Assembly (NCBI GenBank): GCA_036567945.1
Contig: DATCTM010000001.1
Coordinates: 1-35,815, forward strand
Reading direction: 5' to 3'
DNA length: 35,815 nt
Source: BRH-c54 sp036567945
GTDB lineage: Bacteria; Bacteroidota; Bacteroidia; Flavobacteriales_E; Vicingaceae
Positions 17,023-25,382 of this stretch are shown here, in pieces. A program made the position numbers and the translations under genes. A model generated the notes under the pieces. The model saw nothing but the letters and a program-made list of their open reading frames with translations, ran no database searches and was not told where the DNA came from. Each line of letters opens with the position of its first letter. Position 1 is the first letter of the stretch.

Positions 17023-18132
17023 ATGAAAAAAGACATTTATCAACAATGTAACAGATGTGTAATGGATACTTCCGACTCTGAAATTACATTTGATGAAAAT
17101 GGATTTTGCAATCACTGTACAAATTTTTTAGAACATACTGCAAAGCAGATGTACCAAGGAACATCAAGCGACCAACAGCTTAATGAAATTATTGAAAAAA
17201 TTAAGTCTGTAGGTAAAAACCTAAAGTATGATTGTGTAGTAGGTATTAGTGGTGGTATTGATAGTTGTTACGTTGCTTACAAAGCAAAAGCACTCGGTTT
17301 AAAACCACTTGCAGTCCACCTAGATAACGGATGGAATTCAGAATTAGCTGTAAGTAATATAGAAAAAATACTCCACAAACTCGATATAGACTTACACACT
17401 CATGTATTAGATTGGGAAGAATTTAAAGATCTACAACTATCTTTCTTAAGAGCTTCGGTACCGGAAATAGAAACTCCTACAGACATTGCCATATTAGCCG
17501 TACTTCACAAAGTAGCTGCAAAACATAATATTAAATACATACTTAGTGGAGGAAACTTTGCTACCGAAGGTATTTTGCCCAAAAGTTGGCATTATGATGC
17601 TAAAGATGAAAAATACCTGTATGCTATCCAAAAACAATTTGGAAATAAACCTTTAAAAACTTTCCCAACTTTCGGTTTTCTAAAAGAAATGTATTACAAA
17701 TTTTTTAAAGGAATTAAAATCATTTATTTTCTTAACTACCTTCCATACTCCAAAAAAGAAGCCGTTGCTTTACTTGAGAATGAATTAAATTGGAAATACT
17801 ACGGTGGTAAACATTACGAATCAAGGTACACACGTTTTGTGCAATCTTATATACTTCCTGAAAAATTTAATATTGACTACCGTAAATCAACCTCTTCTTC
17901 TTTAATTTGCTCAGGTGAAATAACCAGAGAAGAGGCTTTGGAAGAACTAAAGGGTAAATCTTATGATATAAATTTAGTAAATGAAGACAAAGAGTATTTA
18001 TGTAAAAAATTAGAACTATCAATTACTGAGTTTGATGCTATAATGGATACTCCTCCTAAAACCCATAATGATTATCCCAACAACAAAAAATTGCTAGAAT
18101 TTATTTATAATGCTTATCGTAAATTCTTCTAA
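17023..18132 (+). CDS. N-acetyl sugar amidotransferase, WbpG/PseA family
   Basis: This 369-residue stand-alone enzyme has two CxxC pairs, C9-x2-C12 and C29-x2-C32, then the PP-loop SGGIDS (76-81) that binds ATP pyrophosphate, and the GWNSE and DWEEFKDLQ blocks seen also in the C-terminal half of the fusion at 13334. In Pseudomonas WbpG and Campylobacter PseA such proteins take part in forming acetamidino groups on sugars. WbpG is thought to use ammonia from HisH/HisF-type partners; none is seen in this window. It begins the right-going operon with the epimerase and a glycosyltransferase. A -7 box at 16978 supports the start. Exact sugar unknown. Confidence 0.9.
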   Translation: MKKDIYQQCNRCVMDTSDSEITFDENGFCNHCTNFLEHTAKQMYQGTSSDQQLNEIIEKIKSVGKNLKYDCVVGISGGIDSCYVAYKAKALGLKPLAVHLDNGWNSELAVSNIEKILHKLDIDLHTHVLDWEEFKDLQLSFLRASVPEIETPTDIAILAVLHKVAAKHNIKYILSGGNFATEGILPKSWHYDAKDEKYLYAIQKQFGNKPLKTFPTFGFLKEMYYKFFKGIKIIYFLNYLPYSKKEAVALLENELNWKYYGGKHYESRYTRFVQSYILPEKFNIDYRKSTSSSLICSGEITREEALEELKGKSYDINLVNEDKEYLCKKLELSITEFDAIMDTPPKTHNDYPNNKKLLEFIYNAYRKFF

Positions 18133-18167
18133 CTTGAAAATTACCGCATTAGTTTTTCTGTTTTGTT

Positions 18168-18175
18168 TATTTTTG
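18168..18175 (+). promoter_or_regulatory. -7 box of the epimerase gene at 18203
   Basis: TATTTTTG matches TAnnTTTG exactly, 27 bp before the ATG at 18203, in the 70-bp gap after the amidotransferase. No TTG stands at the -33 position. It may give an additional internal promoter. Confidence 0.45.
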
Positions 18176-18202
18176 TCAAACATATTAGATTTATAAACAA
18201 CT

Positions 18203-19198
18203 ATGCAAACATCATTAGTTACCGGAGGAGCAGGTTTTATTGGAGCTCATGTCACCAATCATTTAATTAAATTAGGACACAAGGTTATAGTCCTTGATGA
18301 CTTAAGTGGTGGTTTTGAAGATTTTGTAAATAATGAAGCTATTTTTATTAAAGGTTCTGTTACCGATGAAAACCTAATATCACAATTATTTATTGATTAT
18401 AAGTTTGATTATGTTTATCATTTAGCAGCTTATGCAGCCGAAGGGTTAAGTCACTTTATCAGACGTTTCAATTACAATAATAATTTAATTGGCAGCATTA
18501 ATTTAATTAATGAATCTATCAAACACAAAGTTGAGCGTTTTGTTTTTACTTCTTCAATAGCCGTATATGGAGCTTTAACACCTCCGATGCGAGAAGATAT
18601 GCATCCACAACCTGAAGACCCTTATGGTGTTGCAAAATATGCTGTGGAATTAGATCTAAAAACTGCCCACGAAATGTTTGGACTAAACTATACTATTTTC
18701 CGTCCACACAATGTTTATGGAGAATATCAAAACATTGGAGATAAATATAGAAATGTGATTGGAATTTTTATGAATCAATTAATGCAAGGTAAATCATTAT
18801 CAGTTTTTGGTGATGGACTCCAAACAAGAGCTTTTAGTTATATTGATGATGTAGCTCCATATATTGCCAATTGTGTCAACATTAAAGCAACCGAAAATGA
18901 AATTTTTAACATTGGTGCAGACCAAGAATATACTATTTTACAATTAGCAGAAACCATACAAAATGCTATGGGAATTAATCAGCCTATAATGCACTTAGAC
19001 CCTAGAAACGAAGTGGTTCATGCACATGCAGACCATCAAAAAGCCAAAACAATTTTTGGAATAGATAAGTTTACCTCACTAGAAATAGGCATTCAAAAAA
19101 TGGCCACATGGGCAAAAGATGCCGGAGCTAGAGAAAGTTCAAAATTTGAAAACATAGAAATTACTGAAAAATTACCTCCTTTTTGGGTTGAAAACTAA
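18203..19198 (+). CDS. NAD-dependent nucleotide-sugar epimerase/dehydratase (extended SDR)
   Basis: The 331-residue protein is an extended short-chain dehydrogenase/reductase acting on a nucleotide sugar. NAD is held by G8-x2-G11-x2-G14, the TSSIAVYG block lies at 116-123, and Y141-x3-K145 is the catalytic pair. The segment RAFSYIDDVA near 212 is typical of UDP-sugar epimerases of the GalE/WbpP group. It differs clearly from GalE at 4322, so it likely makes a different sugar. The product, such as a C4- or C5-epimerised UDP-sugar, cannot be fixed. The next gene starts one base after its stop. Confidence 0.87.
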   Translation: MQTSLVTGGAGFIGAHVTNHLIKLGHKVIVLDDLSGGFEDFVNNEAIFIKGSVTDENLISQLFIDYKFDYVYHLAAYAAEGLSHFIRRFNYNNNLIGSINLINESIKHKVERFVFTSSIAVYGALTPPMREDMHPQPEDPYGVAKYAVELDLKTAHEMFGLNYTIFRPHNVYGEYQNIGDKYRNVIGIFMNQLMQGKSLSVFGDGLQTRAFSYIDDVAPYIANCVNIKATENEIFNIGADQEYTILQLAETIQNAMGINQPIMHLDPRNEVVHAHADHQKAKTIFGIDKFTSLEIGIQKMATWAKDAGARESSKFENIEITEKLPPFWVEN

Positions 19199-19199
19199 G

Positions 19200-20270
19200 A
19201 TGACAAAAATACTTTTCTTAACACCTTACCCTACTAACTCTGCTCCGAGCCAACGATTTAGATTTGAGCAATATTTCTCTTTTTTTAAAAATGAAAATAT
19301 TGACTATGATACCTTATCTTTTTTAGATGAAGCAACATGGAAAATTTTCTATCAAAAAGGATTTTTATTAAAAAAAACATTAGGTATTTTAAAAGGCTTG
19401 TTAAATAGACATTTACTTCTTTTAAAAATACATCAATACGATAAACTATTTATCCATAGAGAAGCCGCAATGGTCGGTCCTGCTTATTTTGAATGGATAT
19501 ATAGTAAACTTTTTAAAAAAGAAATAATTTTTGATTTCGATGATGCTATTTGGTTAAAAGACGTTTCGAATGCCAATCAAAACCTAAGTTGGTTAAAGTT
19601 TCCCAATAAAACAAAATCTATAATTGCTTATTCAAAAACCATTATAGCCGGAAATACTTTTTTAAGTAACTATGCGAAACAATTTAACGCTAATGTTTAT
19701 GTTATTCCTACTACTATAGACACAAATTACCATTATCCTAGTAAAAAAACAATATCCGACACTATTAAAATAGGTTGGACAGGATCTTCTACCACCAACA
19801 AACATTTAGAGCTAATAAGTGATGTTTTACAACATATTACTCAAACTTATTCGAACGTAAAAATTATTATGATTTCAAATCAACCCATTATTAGCAGTAA
19901 GTTTAAATTGAAATTTGTTGAATGGAAGCAATCATCAGAAATTGAAGATTTATCTCAAATTGATATTGGCATAATGCCTTTACCTGATAACGAATGGGCT
20001 AAGGGAAAATGTGGTTTTAAAGGTCTTCAATATATGGCTTTAGAAATTCCAACTATTATGTCTCCAGTTGGTGTTAATACCGAAATTATCCAAGATGGAA
20101 AAAATGGTTTTTTAGCCTCTAACAAAAACGAATGGATAAGTAAATTAAGTGCTTTAATTGAATCAAAAGAGCTACGAGAAGAATTAGGAAAAAATGGGAG
20201 AAAAACTATAGAAGATAACTATTCTGTTAATGCTCACAAAGATTTTTTAATTTCTTTAATAAAACATTAA
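19200..20270 (+). CDS. Glycosyltransferase, GT4-like
   Basis: The protein starts at the ATG at 19200, giving 356 residues. The in-frame TTG at 19188 would overlap the epimerase by 11 bases and adds only four residues. The sequence has a TPYPTNSAPSQRFRFEQYF opening, a FDFDDAIW block near residue 117, and in the C-terminal domain IGWTGSSTTNKHLE and MALEIPTIMSPVGVNTEIIQ, where the glutamate of GVNTEI corresponds to the second Glu of the GT4 E-x7-E pair. It probably adds one sugar of the repeat unit. It ends 2 bp before the convergent Wzy candidate. Confidence 0.88.
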   Translation: MTKILFLTPYPTNSAPSQRFRFEQYFSFFKNENIDYDTLSFLDEATWKIFYQKGFLLKKTLGILKGLLNRHLLLLKIHQYDKLFIHREAAMVGPAYFEWIYSKLFKKEIIFDFDDAIWLKDVSNANQNLSWLKFPNKTKSIIAYSKTIIAGNTFLSNYAKQFNANVYVIPTTIDTNYHYPSKKTISDTIKIGWTGSSTTNKHLELISDVLQHITQTYSNVKIIMISNQPIISSKFKLKFVEWKQSSEIEDLSQIDIGIMPLPDNEWAKGKCGFKGLQYMALEIPTIMSPVGVNTEIIQDGKNGFLASNKNEWISKLSALIESKELREELGKNGRKTIEDNYSVNAHKDFLISLIKH

Positions 20271-20272
20271 GT

Positions 20273-21637
20273 TCATCTTAACATTTTTCTTTCATCTTTT
20301 GCTATATTATAAATCAAAAACAAAGCACTTACAAAAAGTAACTGAGCCGGCATCTTGTATCTAGATAAAGCCCCAAAATTATATGAACTAACACCTACTA
20401 TTATCCCAAAAATTGCAGCAAAAATCATCATAAACAATATGTCTTTATTTTTAAACATGATTCTAAAAAACTGAAATCTGTACTTTAATAGTAAATAAAC
20501 AACAAATAATAATATTAAGAAACTTTCTAAGGCACCAATTAACGTTGGTACGTTTCTAATTTCCCATATATAGGGTCTAAAAAAAGTAACATTAAAAGCA
20601 GCAGGGGCAACTTTTAAATACCCTAATGGAGTAAATTCTATTTCTCCTAACGTATATCCGGATTGATCTTGTGTTCCTGCCAAATATTCATGCCAAGACT
20701 GAAACCCTTCTAAGGTTTGTTCTAATTTATTAATATCATACTTTCCTGCTCCAATAGAGATATTCTGCAACACAAAAAAAGTACTAACTGATATTGTTAA
20801 TACTATCATAGGGATTAATATGATTCTTATAAAGCTTCCTTTAATTAAGTTTTTCAAGTTTGTTTGCCCCCAAATTAATAGAGTTGGTAGTAAAATATAC
20901 AAAATATAAGGCTTAAGAAAAATAATTAACAATGATGATATAATTATTAAACCGATACTTATATAAACTTTTCTTTTAAAAATAAAAATATTGGAAAAGG
21001 CATAAATCATCCACCCCATACATCCCATTGTTACGGTGTCCTTCAATACTCCAGATCCCCAAAATATAATAGAAGGAATCATGAAAAAACTAACTAATAA
21101 ATAGCCACTATATTTAGGGTAAAGTTTGCAGATATTTGAATAAGCCATCCATAGCCCAATAAAAGATATCGATGCAAATAATACTGTAGTGGTACCATAA
21201 GAAAACAAACCAATTATATTAGTTAGTATAGTAAGTTTTACTAATACCCAAACATCCCTTCCATTAATAAAATCCTTAGTGTAATAATCTAAAAAATCCT
21301 GAGATAAATTAAGTTCTGAATATGATGTAAACATTAATTCAATTACCCGAAATGGATTATGTGCTGCAAGTTTAGTAATATCATCAGCTGCCTTGTAATA
21401 ACTTAAACTATCTCCACCTTTGTAATAATAAACTGTTAACAAAGCAAAAGTAAATCCTCCCACTACTTTTGCTGTTAAACCAAGTATAAAATATTTATAT
21501 TCAGGATTTTTATCAATTTTAATTCTTTTATAATAATAAGCAATTAAATAAACTATTCCAAAATAGAGTATAGCCAAGCAAGTGTCATACAATCCTAACT
21601 TTAAATCATAATATATAATATTTGATTCAGATAACAT
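20273..21637 (-). CDS. Candidate Wzy-like polysaccharide polymerase
   Basis: This 454-residue protein is an integral membrane protein with roughly 10-12 hydrophobic segments, a long non-membrane stretch at ~290-350, and the residues GGDSLSYY (74-81) and SGVLKD (195-200), both seen repeatedly in Bacteroidota membrane proteins from polysaccharide loci. It directly follows the aminotransferase, with its ATG immediately after that gene's TAA, so the two are co-transcribed. Polymerase identity is inferred from topology and context. Wzy proteins are too divergent to be recognised by motif, and an O-antigen ligase is an alternative. Confidence 0.6.
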   Translation of the reverse strand: MLSESNIIYYDLKLGLYDTCLAILYFGIVYLIAYYYKRIKIDKNPEYKYFILGLTAKVVGGFTFALLTVYYYKGGDSLSYYKAADDITKLAAHNPFRVIELMFTSYSELNLSQDFLDYYTKDFINGRDVWVLVKLTILTNIIGLFSYGTTTVLFASISFIGLWMAYSNICKLYPKYSGYLLVSFFMIPSIIFWGSGVLKDTVTMGCMGWMIYAFSNIFIFKRKVYISIGLIIISSLLIIFLKPYILYILLPTLLIWGQTNLKNLIKGSFIRIILIPMIVLTISVSTFFVLQNISIGAGKYDINKLEQTLEGFQSWHEYLAGTQDQSGYTLGEIEFTPLGYLKVAPAAFNVTFFRPYIWEIRNVPTLIGALESFLILLFVVYLLLKYRFQFFRIMFKNKDILFMMIFAAIFGIIVGVSSYNFGALSRYKMPAQLLFVSALFLIYNIAKDERKMLR

Positions 21638-22765
21638 TTATTTTTTAAAATATTGGTTAATTAATGCCACACACATTTTTATTTTGTCTGGTTCCAAGTC
21701 GAAAAACAAAGGAAGCCTCAGCAACCTATCACTTTCTATTTTGCTATAATCTCTTTTAAAACAAAAATAAGGATAGTTCTTACCTTTATCACTTAAATGC
21801 AAAGGTGAATAATGTGTATATGCTGCAATACCACTATTCAAGAAATATCTTTCTAACTCATTTCGTTGCTGCTTATCTTTCAATTTTATAAAAAAAATAT
21901 GAGCATTGTGGTTATTCGCTGTTTCCGGAAAATCTATCAACCCTGAAAGTTTTAAAGGATTTAATGCTTCTTGATATAATGCATATAAAGATTTTCGTTT
22001 TTTAGTTACTTTTTTTAATGCCTTTAGTTGAGCCAACAAAAAAGCTACATTAATCTCACTTAGTCCATAGCTAGAACCTAATGTTTTCCATGTATATTCA
22101 TTTACCTCTCCTGCTAAAAACGCTTTTCTATCAGTCCCTTTTTCTATAATAACATCAATTTTCTCAATTAAAGTTTTATTATTTATCAATATAGCTCCTC
22201 CTTCTCCACACTGAATATTTTTAGTGTCATGAAAACTAATACAACCTATATCACCAAAAGTTCCTAAATGCTGATTATTATAGTAGGAATCAATACTTTG
22301 AGCAGCATCTTCAATTAAATAAATAGCGTGTTTTTTACACAATGCTATAACCTTTTCAATATTTTTGGTTAATCCGGCATAATGCACTAAAACCATAGCT
22401 TTAGTTTTTGGTGTAATTGCTTTTTCCAATAAAGCCTCATCTAAACACATAGTTTCAGGATGGATGTCTGCTAATACCAATTTTGCTCCTCTTAAAACAA
22501 AGGCATTTGCAGAAGAAACAAATGTAAAAGAGGGCACAATTACTTCATCTCCTTCATTAATGTCTATAGCTAGAGCTGCTAATTCTAAAGCAGAAGTACA
22601 GCTTGCTGTTAATCTTACTGTTTTGCAACCTGTAATTTTTGATAATTCCAACTCACATTTTTTTGAAAAAACGCCTGGATAAGAAAAACTTTTATTTGCA
22701 ATTACTTCATTTATGTAAGTAACTTCGTCTCCTGAAACAAATGGTATATTAAACGGAATTTTCAA
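21638..22765 (-). CDS. wecE: dTDP-4-amino-4,6-dideoxygalactose transaminase (WecE/RffA type)
   Basis: This PLP-dependent sugar aminotransferase (DegT/DnrJ/EryC1 family) turns dTDP-4-keto-6-deoxyglucose into dTDP-4-amino-4,6-dideoxygalactose. The open frame reaches an ATG at 22846, but the first 27 residues are unrelated hydrophobic sequence. Starting at the TTG at 22765 gives a protein opening MKIPFNIP, 375 residues, as in the E. coli enzyme, and puts the PLP-binding Lys at 182. EDAAQ (Asp near 153) and SFHDTKNIQCGEGG are present. The TTG start lies 7 bp from the divergent rdgB ATG. The product is probably a 4-amino sugar in the glycan. No acetyltransferase or dTDP-sugar synthesis gene is seen nearby. 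Confidence 0.87.
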   Translation of the reverse strand: MKIPFNIPFVSGDEVTYINEVIANKSFSYPGVFSKKCELELSKITGCKTVRLTASCTSALELAALAIDINEGDEVIVPSFTFVSSANAFVLRGAKLVLADIHPETMCLDEALLEKAITPKTKAMVLVHYAGLTKNIEKVIALCKKHAIYLIEDAAQSIDSYYNNQHLGTFGDIGCISFHDTKNIQCGEGGAILINNKTLIEKIDVIIEKGTDRKAFLAGEVNEYTWKTLGSSYGLSEINVAFLLAQLKALKKVTKKRKSLYALYQEALNPLKLSGLIDFPETANNHNAHIFFIKLKDKQQRNELERYFLNSGIAAYTHYSPLHLSDKGKNYPYFCFKRDYSKIESDRLLRLPLFFDLEPDKIKMCVALINQYFKK

Positions 22766-22772
22766 AATAGTT

Positions 22773-23354
22773 ATGATAGAATTGGTTTTTGCTACAAATA
22801 ACGAAAATAAAATTAAAGAAATAAATGCTTTATTAACCAACTCCATTAAATTATTAAGTTTAAAAGATATTGGTTGTTACGAAGATATTCCTGAAACTGC
22901 TGACACCATCGAAGGAAATGCTATTTTGAAAGCAAAATATGTTTACGAAAAATACGGTTATAATTGTTTTGCTGATGATACCGGATTGGAAATTAAATCA
23001 CTAAATGGTGAGCCTGGAGTTTACTCAGCAAGATATGCGGGAGAAGAAAAAAATACCGATAAAAACATGGATAAAGTGCTCCAAAAATTAGCACACTATT
23101 CAGATAGAACTGCTCATTTCAAAACAGTTGTTGCATTAATAATTAATGGTAAAACAACTACTTTTGAAGGAATTATTGAAGGTGAAATCACCAAAGAAAA
23201 ACACGGGAAAGATGGTTTTGGTTACGATCCTATTTTTAAACCAAATGGCTATGAAATCACTTTTGCAGAAATGCCATTGTCTGAAAAAAACAACATAAGC
23301 CATAGAGGTCGGGCTGTAAAAAAACTAATTGACTTCTTAAATTCAAAAAAATAA
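22773..23354 (+). CDS. rdgB: Non-canonical purine NTP pyrophosphatase (RdgB/HAM1)
   Basis: The 193-residue enzyme hydrolyses dITP/XTP to the monophosphate and keeps deaminated purines out of DNA and RNA. It has the family pattern FATNNENKIKEI at the N-terminus, FADDTGLEI at about 67-75, and GFGYDPIF and SHRGRA near the C-terminus. The start is an ATG at 22773 and length is normal. It starts head to head with the aminotransferase with 7 bp between, so its promoter must lie within the aminotransferase coding region. A hairpin follows its stop. Confidence 0.95.
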   Translation: MIELVFATNNENKIKEINALLTNSIKLLSLKDIGCYEDIPETADTIEGNAILKAKYVYEKYGYNCFADDTGLEIKSLNGEPGVYSARYAGEEKNTDKNMDKVLQKLAHYSDRTAHFKTVVALIINGKTTTFEGIIEGEITKEKHGKDGFGYDPIFKPNGYEITFAEMPLSEKNNISHRGRAVKKLIDFLNSKK

Positions 23355-23388
23355 AAAAAGAGCATGAAAATCATGCTCTTTTTAAAAA
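23355..23388. terminator. Bidirectional terminator between rdgB and the YceI gene
   Basis: Arms AAAAAGAGCATGA (23355-23367) and TCATGCTCTTTTT (23371-23383) pair perfectly around a 3-nt AAA loop. The left side is A-rich and the right T-rich, so it can end both convergent transcripts. Confidence 0.88.
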
Positions 23389-23412
23389 ATATTCAACTGA
23401 ACTTACATCTAA

Positions 23413-24000
23413 TTATTTAGCTGCAACTTTAAACTTTACAATAAAAAAGTCATCAATCATTTTGTCTCCTAAACCTTCAAAAAACTTTCCTGAACCATAT
23501 TTAATATCATATAAAGTTCTATCTACTTTAACTTCTGCATAAGCAGCAACTTTACCATCTTTTATATCAATAGTAGCAGGAAATTCAATCGGTTTAGTAA
23601 TTCCTTTAATAGTTAAATCTGCTTTAACAATATAAGTATTACCTTTTTTTTGTTTAGTAGAAATAATTTTTAAAATTGCCTCTCCGTGGTTTTTAGTATC
23701 AAAAAAATCAGCAGAATTTAAATGCCCTTCTAATTTGCCTTTCATTTCTCCTTCTAAATCTGAAACTACTATTGAAGTCATATCAATAATTACTTCACCA
23801 CCTACAATTTTATTATCTTCAACCTTTACTGTTCCTTCTTTAATTTCAATTGTACCGTTGTGTTGTCCGGTAACTTTTTTACCTACCCATTCTACAGTAC
23901 TTAAATCTTTTTTAATGTGTAAATGATTATCGTCTCCATGGGCTTTTAGCGATAATACTGATGCAGCTATTACCGCCATACTTAAAATAATTTTTTTCAT
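23413..24000 (-). CDS. YceI family protein
   Basis: The 195-residue protein starts with a signal peptide (Lys-Lys, hydrophobic core, a cleavage-like SLKAHG), so it is exported. The mature part has the YceI pattern: STVEWVGKK, a repeated GKLEGHLNSADFFDTKNH block, and a KVDRTLYDIKYGSG segment near the end. The family binds isoprenoid lipids in a lipocalin-like pocket and is often periplasmic. It is preceded by a -7 box on the minus strand (24028-24035). No partner gene is adjacent, so its role here is unclear. Confidence 0.92.
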   Translation of the reverse strand: MKKIILSMAVIAASVLSLKAHGDDNHLHIKKDLSTVEWVGKKVTGQHNGTIEIKEGTVKVEDNKIVGGEVIIDMTSIVVSDLEGEMKGKLEGHLNSADFFDTKNHGEAILKIISTKQKKGNTYIVKADLTIKGITKPIEFPATIDIKDGKVAAYAEVKVDRTLYDIKYGSGKFFEGLGDKMIDDFFIVKFKVAAK

Positions 24001-24027
24001 GATTTCTAATTTTTAAAATTTATACTG

Positions 24028-24035
24028 CAAATGTA
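24028..24035 (-). promoter_or_regulatory. -7 box of the YceI gene
   Basis: The plus-strand CAAATGTA reads TACATTTG on the minus strand, an exact TAnnTTTG, 27 bp upstream of the ATG at 24000. No clear -33 TTG is seen. Confidence 0.5.
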
Positions 24036-24114
24036 TGTAATAACATTAAATGTATATACATTTATTATTTAATTTTTGTTAATTTTTGTTAAGTTATTGA
24101 TTTATAAGTACTAA

Positions 24115-24519
24115 TTATTTAATCTCTTGACAAAGTTCTATCAATACTCCATTTACCGATTTAGGATGCAGAAAGCATACCAATTTATTATCAGCTCCTT
24201 TTTTTGGTTGTTCGTTTAAAACAATAAATCCTTCTTTAGATAAACGCTCCATTTCTGCATAGATATCATCCACATCAAAAGCAATATGATGAATCCCTTC
24301 GCCTTTCTTTTCTATAAACTTATAGATAGCACTTTCTTCAGAAGTTGCTTCTAGTAACTCAATTTTGTTTTCTCCCGTTTTGAAAAAAGTAGTAATTACA
24401 TTTTCGCTTTCTACTGCTTCAGTTTTGTATGGCGTCTGATTAAAAAGCTTAGTATATGTCTCTGTTGCCTTTTTAATATCTTTTACGGCAATACCTATAT
24501 GTTCAATTTTTTGTATCAT
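24115..24519 (-). CDS. mce: Methylmalonyl-CoA epimerase
   Basis: The 134-residue protein of the vicinal-oxygen-chelate superfamily converts (S)- to (R)-methylmalonyl-CoA. It has IEHIGIAVKD at the N-terminus with metal-binding His7, GIHHIAFDVDDI in the middle (second metal His), and a C-terminal VLIELCQ with the glutamate ligand. Its length is standard. It connects propionyl-CoA and succinyl-CoA metabolism; the mutase is not in this window. No exact promoter box is seen before it. The terminator at 24534 ends the upstream gene, so this one is likely a separate transcript. Confidence 0.92.
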   Translation of the reverse strand: MIQKIEHIGIAVKDIKKATETYTKLFNQTPYKTEAVESENVITTFFKTGENKIELLEATSEESAIYKFIEKKGEGIHHIAFDVDDIYAEMERLSKEGFIVLNEQPKKGADNKLVCFLHPKSVNGVLIELCQEIK

Positions 24520-24533
24520 ACTTTTATTTCAAA

Positions 24534-24567
24534 AAAAAATCCTCACTAAAATTAGCGAGGATTTTTT
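24534..24567 (-). terminator. Terminator of the T9SS-tailed protein gene
   Basis: The 16-nt arms 24534-24549 and 24552-24567 pair with one mismatch around an AA loop. On the minus strand the hairpin is followed by a run of T residues. It lies just after the stop at 24588 of the secreted-protein gene. Confidence 0.82.
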
Positions 24568-24587
24568 AATATTAATAATTATTTATG

Positions 24588-25382
24588 TTATTTCTTCACA
24601 AAAGTCTCACTCTTGTTATCATAATTCAAATAATAAATTCCTTTTTTAAGGTTAGTAACGTCAATAGAATTACCATATCCCTTTTTAACAATATTAGCAT
24701 AGCTATCATAAACTTCAAACAACGTCTCATCAGTAAAAGTAATAATGTCTTTTACTTTTATTGGGCTAAAGGTAATTTCACCTTTGGTGGAAACATAACG
24801 AGCAGCTTGAGAGTATCTTGGTTTACCTGAATAATCTATTTGTTTAACTCTAAATTTATTTTCACCTGAATGAGGCTCAATTTTAAATTCATATTTATTT
24901 TCCGTAGAAGTTCCAACACCATCAACTTCTCCTACTTTAATCCATTTGTTCCATCTAAATTGCTCTACCACAAAAGTTAACTTTCCTGTTTCGTTTGAAG
25001 TTGTCCACTCAAAATTTCCTTCTTTAGAAATATTCATGTTAACAATTTCAAAGGTACTTTTAGGTTTAAGCACCTCAGGATTTAATACTTTCGGTTTACA
25101 ATCATCTTTATGTTTAATTTTTACAATAACAGGGTCACCAACTTTCAACTGAAATGCAGTAAAATCAATTTCAAAAGCACTTGAGTTTACTTCGTCAGTT
25201 GTTACATCTCCATTTATGGTTACCTCAAACGTACAGAAACCAACTCCTGTTCCAGCAAAAGGATTTTGCACATATAGGTTTTTCCCTTGGTAATGTCCCT
25301 CTAAAACAATTACTCCAGCATAACTGCTAATTGCAGTAAAGAAAGCGAGGATGAATGTAAATATATTTCTTTTCATTTTCAA
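24588..25382 (-). CDS. Secreted protein with T9SS type A sorting domain
   Basis: This 264-residue protein starts with a signal peptide (Lys-Arg region, hydrophobic helix, SSYA cleavage-like site). Residues ~20-105 and ~120-205 look like beta-sandwich segments with FEVTINGD and FRVKQIDYSGKPRYSQ strands. The last ~60 residues fit the type IX secretion type A tail: FTDETLFEVYDSYANIVKKG, then LKKGIYYLNY and a Lys-Lys end. Proteins of this kind are carried to the surface by the T9SS and often anchored or released after tail cleavage. I do not recognise the substrate or partner. ATG at 25382 is used; a second ATG is two codons later. Confidence 0.82.
   Translation of the reverse strand: MKMKRNIFTFILAFFTAISSYAGVIVLEGHYQGKNLYVQNPFAGTGVGFCTFEVTINGDVTTDEVNSSAFEIDFTAFQLKVGDPVIVKIKHKDDCKPKVLNPEVLKPKSTFEIVNMNISKEGNFEWTTSNETGKLTFVVEQFRWNKWIKVGEVDGVGTSTENKYEFKIEPHSGENKFRVKQIDYSGKPRYSQAARYVSTKGEITFSPIKVKDIITFTDETLFEVYDSYANIVKKGYGNSIDVTNLKKGIYYLNYDNKSETFVKK

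Noticed and set aside
19188..19199. TTG start for the glycosyltransferase at 19200
   Set aside because: It adds only four residues and overlaps the epimerase, while the ATG at 19200 fits the family better.
22766..22846. N-terminal extension of the aminotransferase from the ATG at 22846
   Set aside because: It would overlap rdgB by about 74 bp, adds hydrophobic residues unknown in the family, and shifts the PLP-binding Lys away from its usual position.
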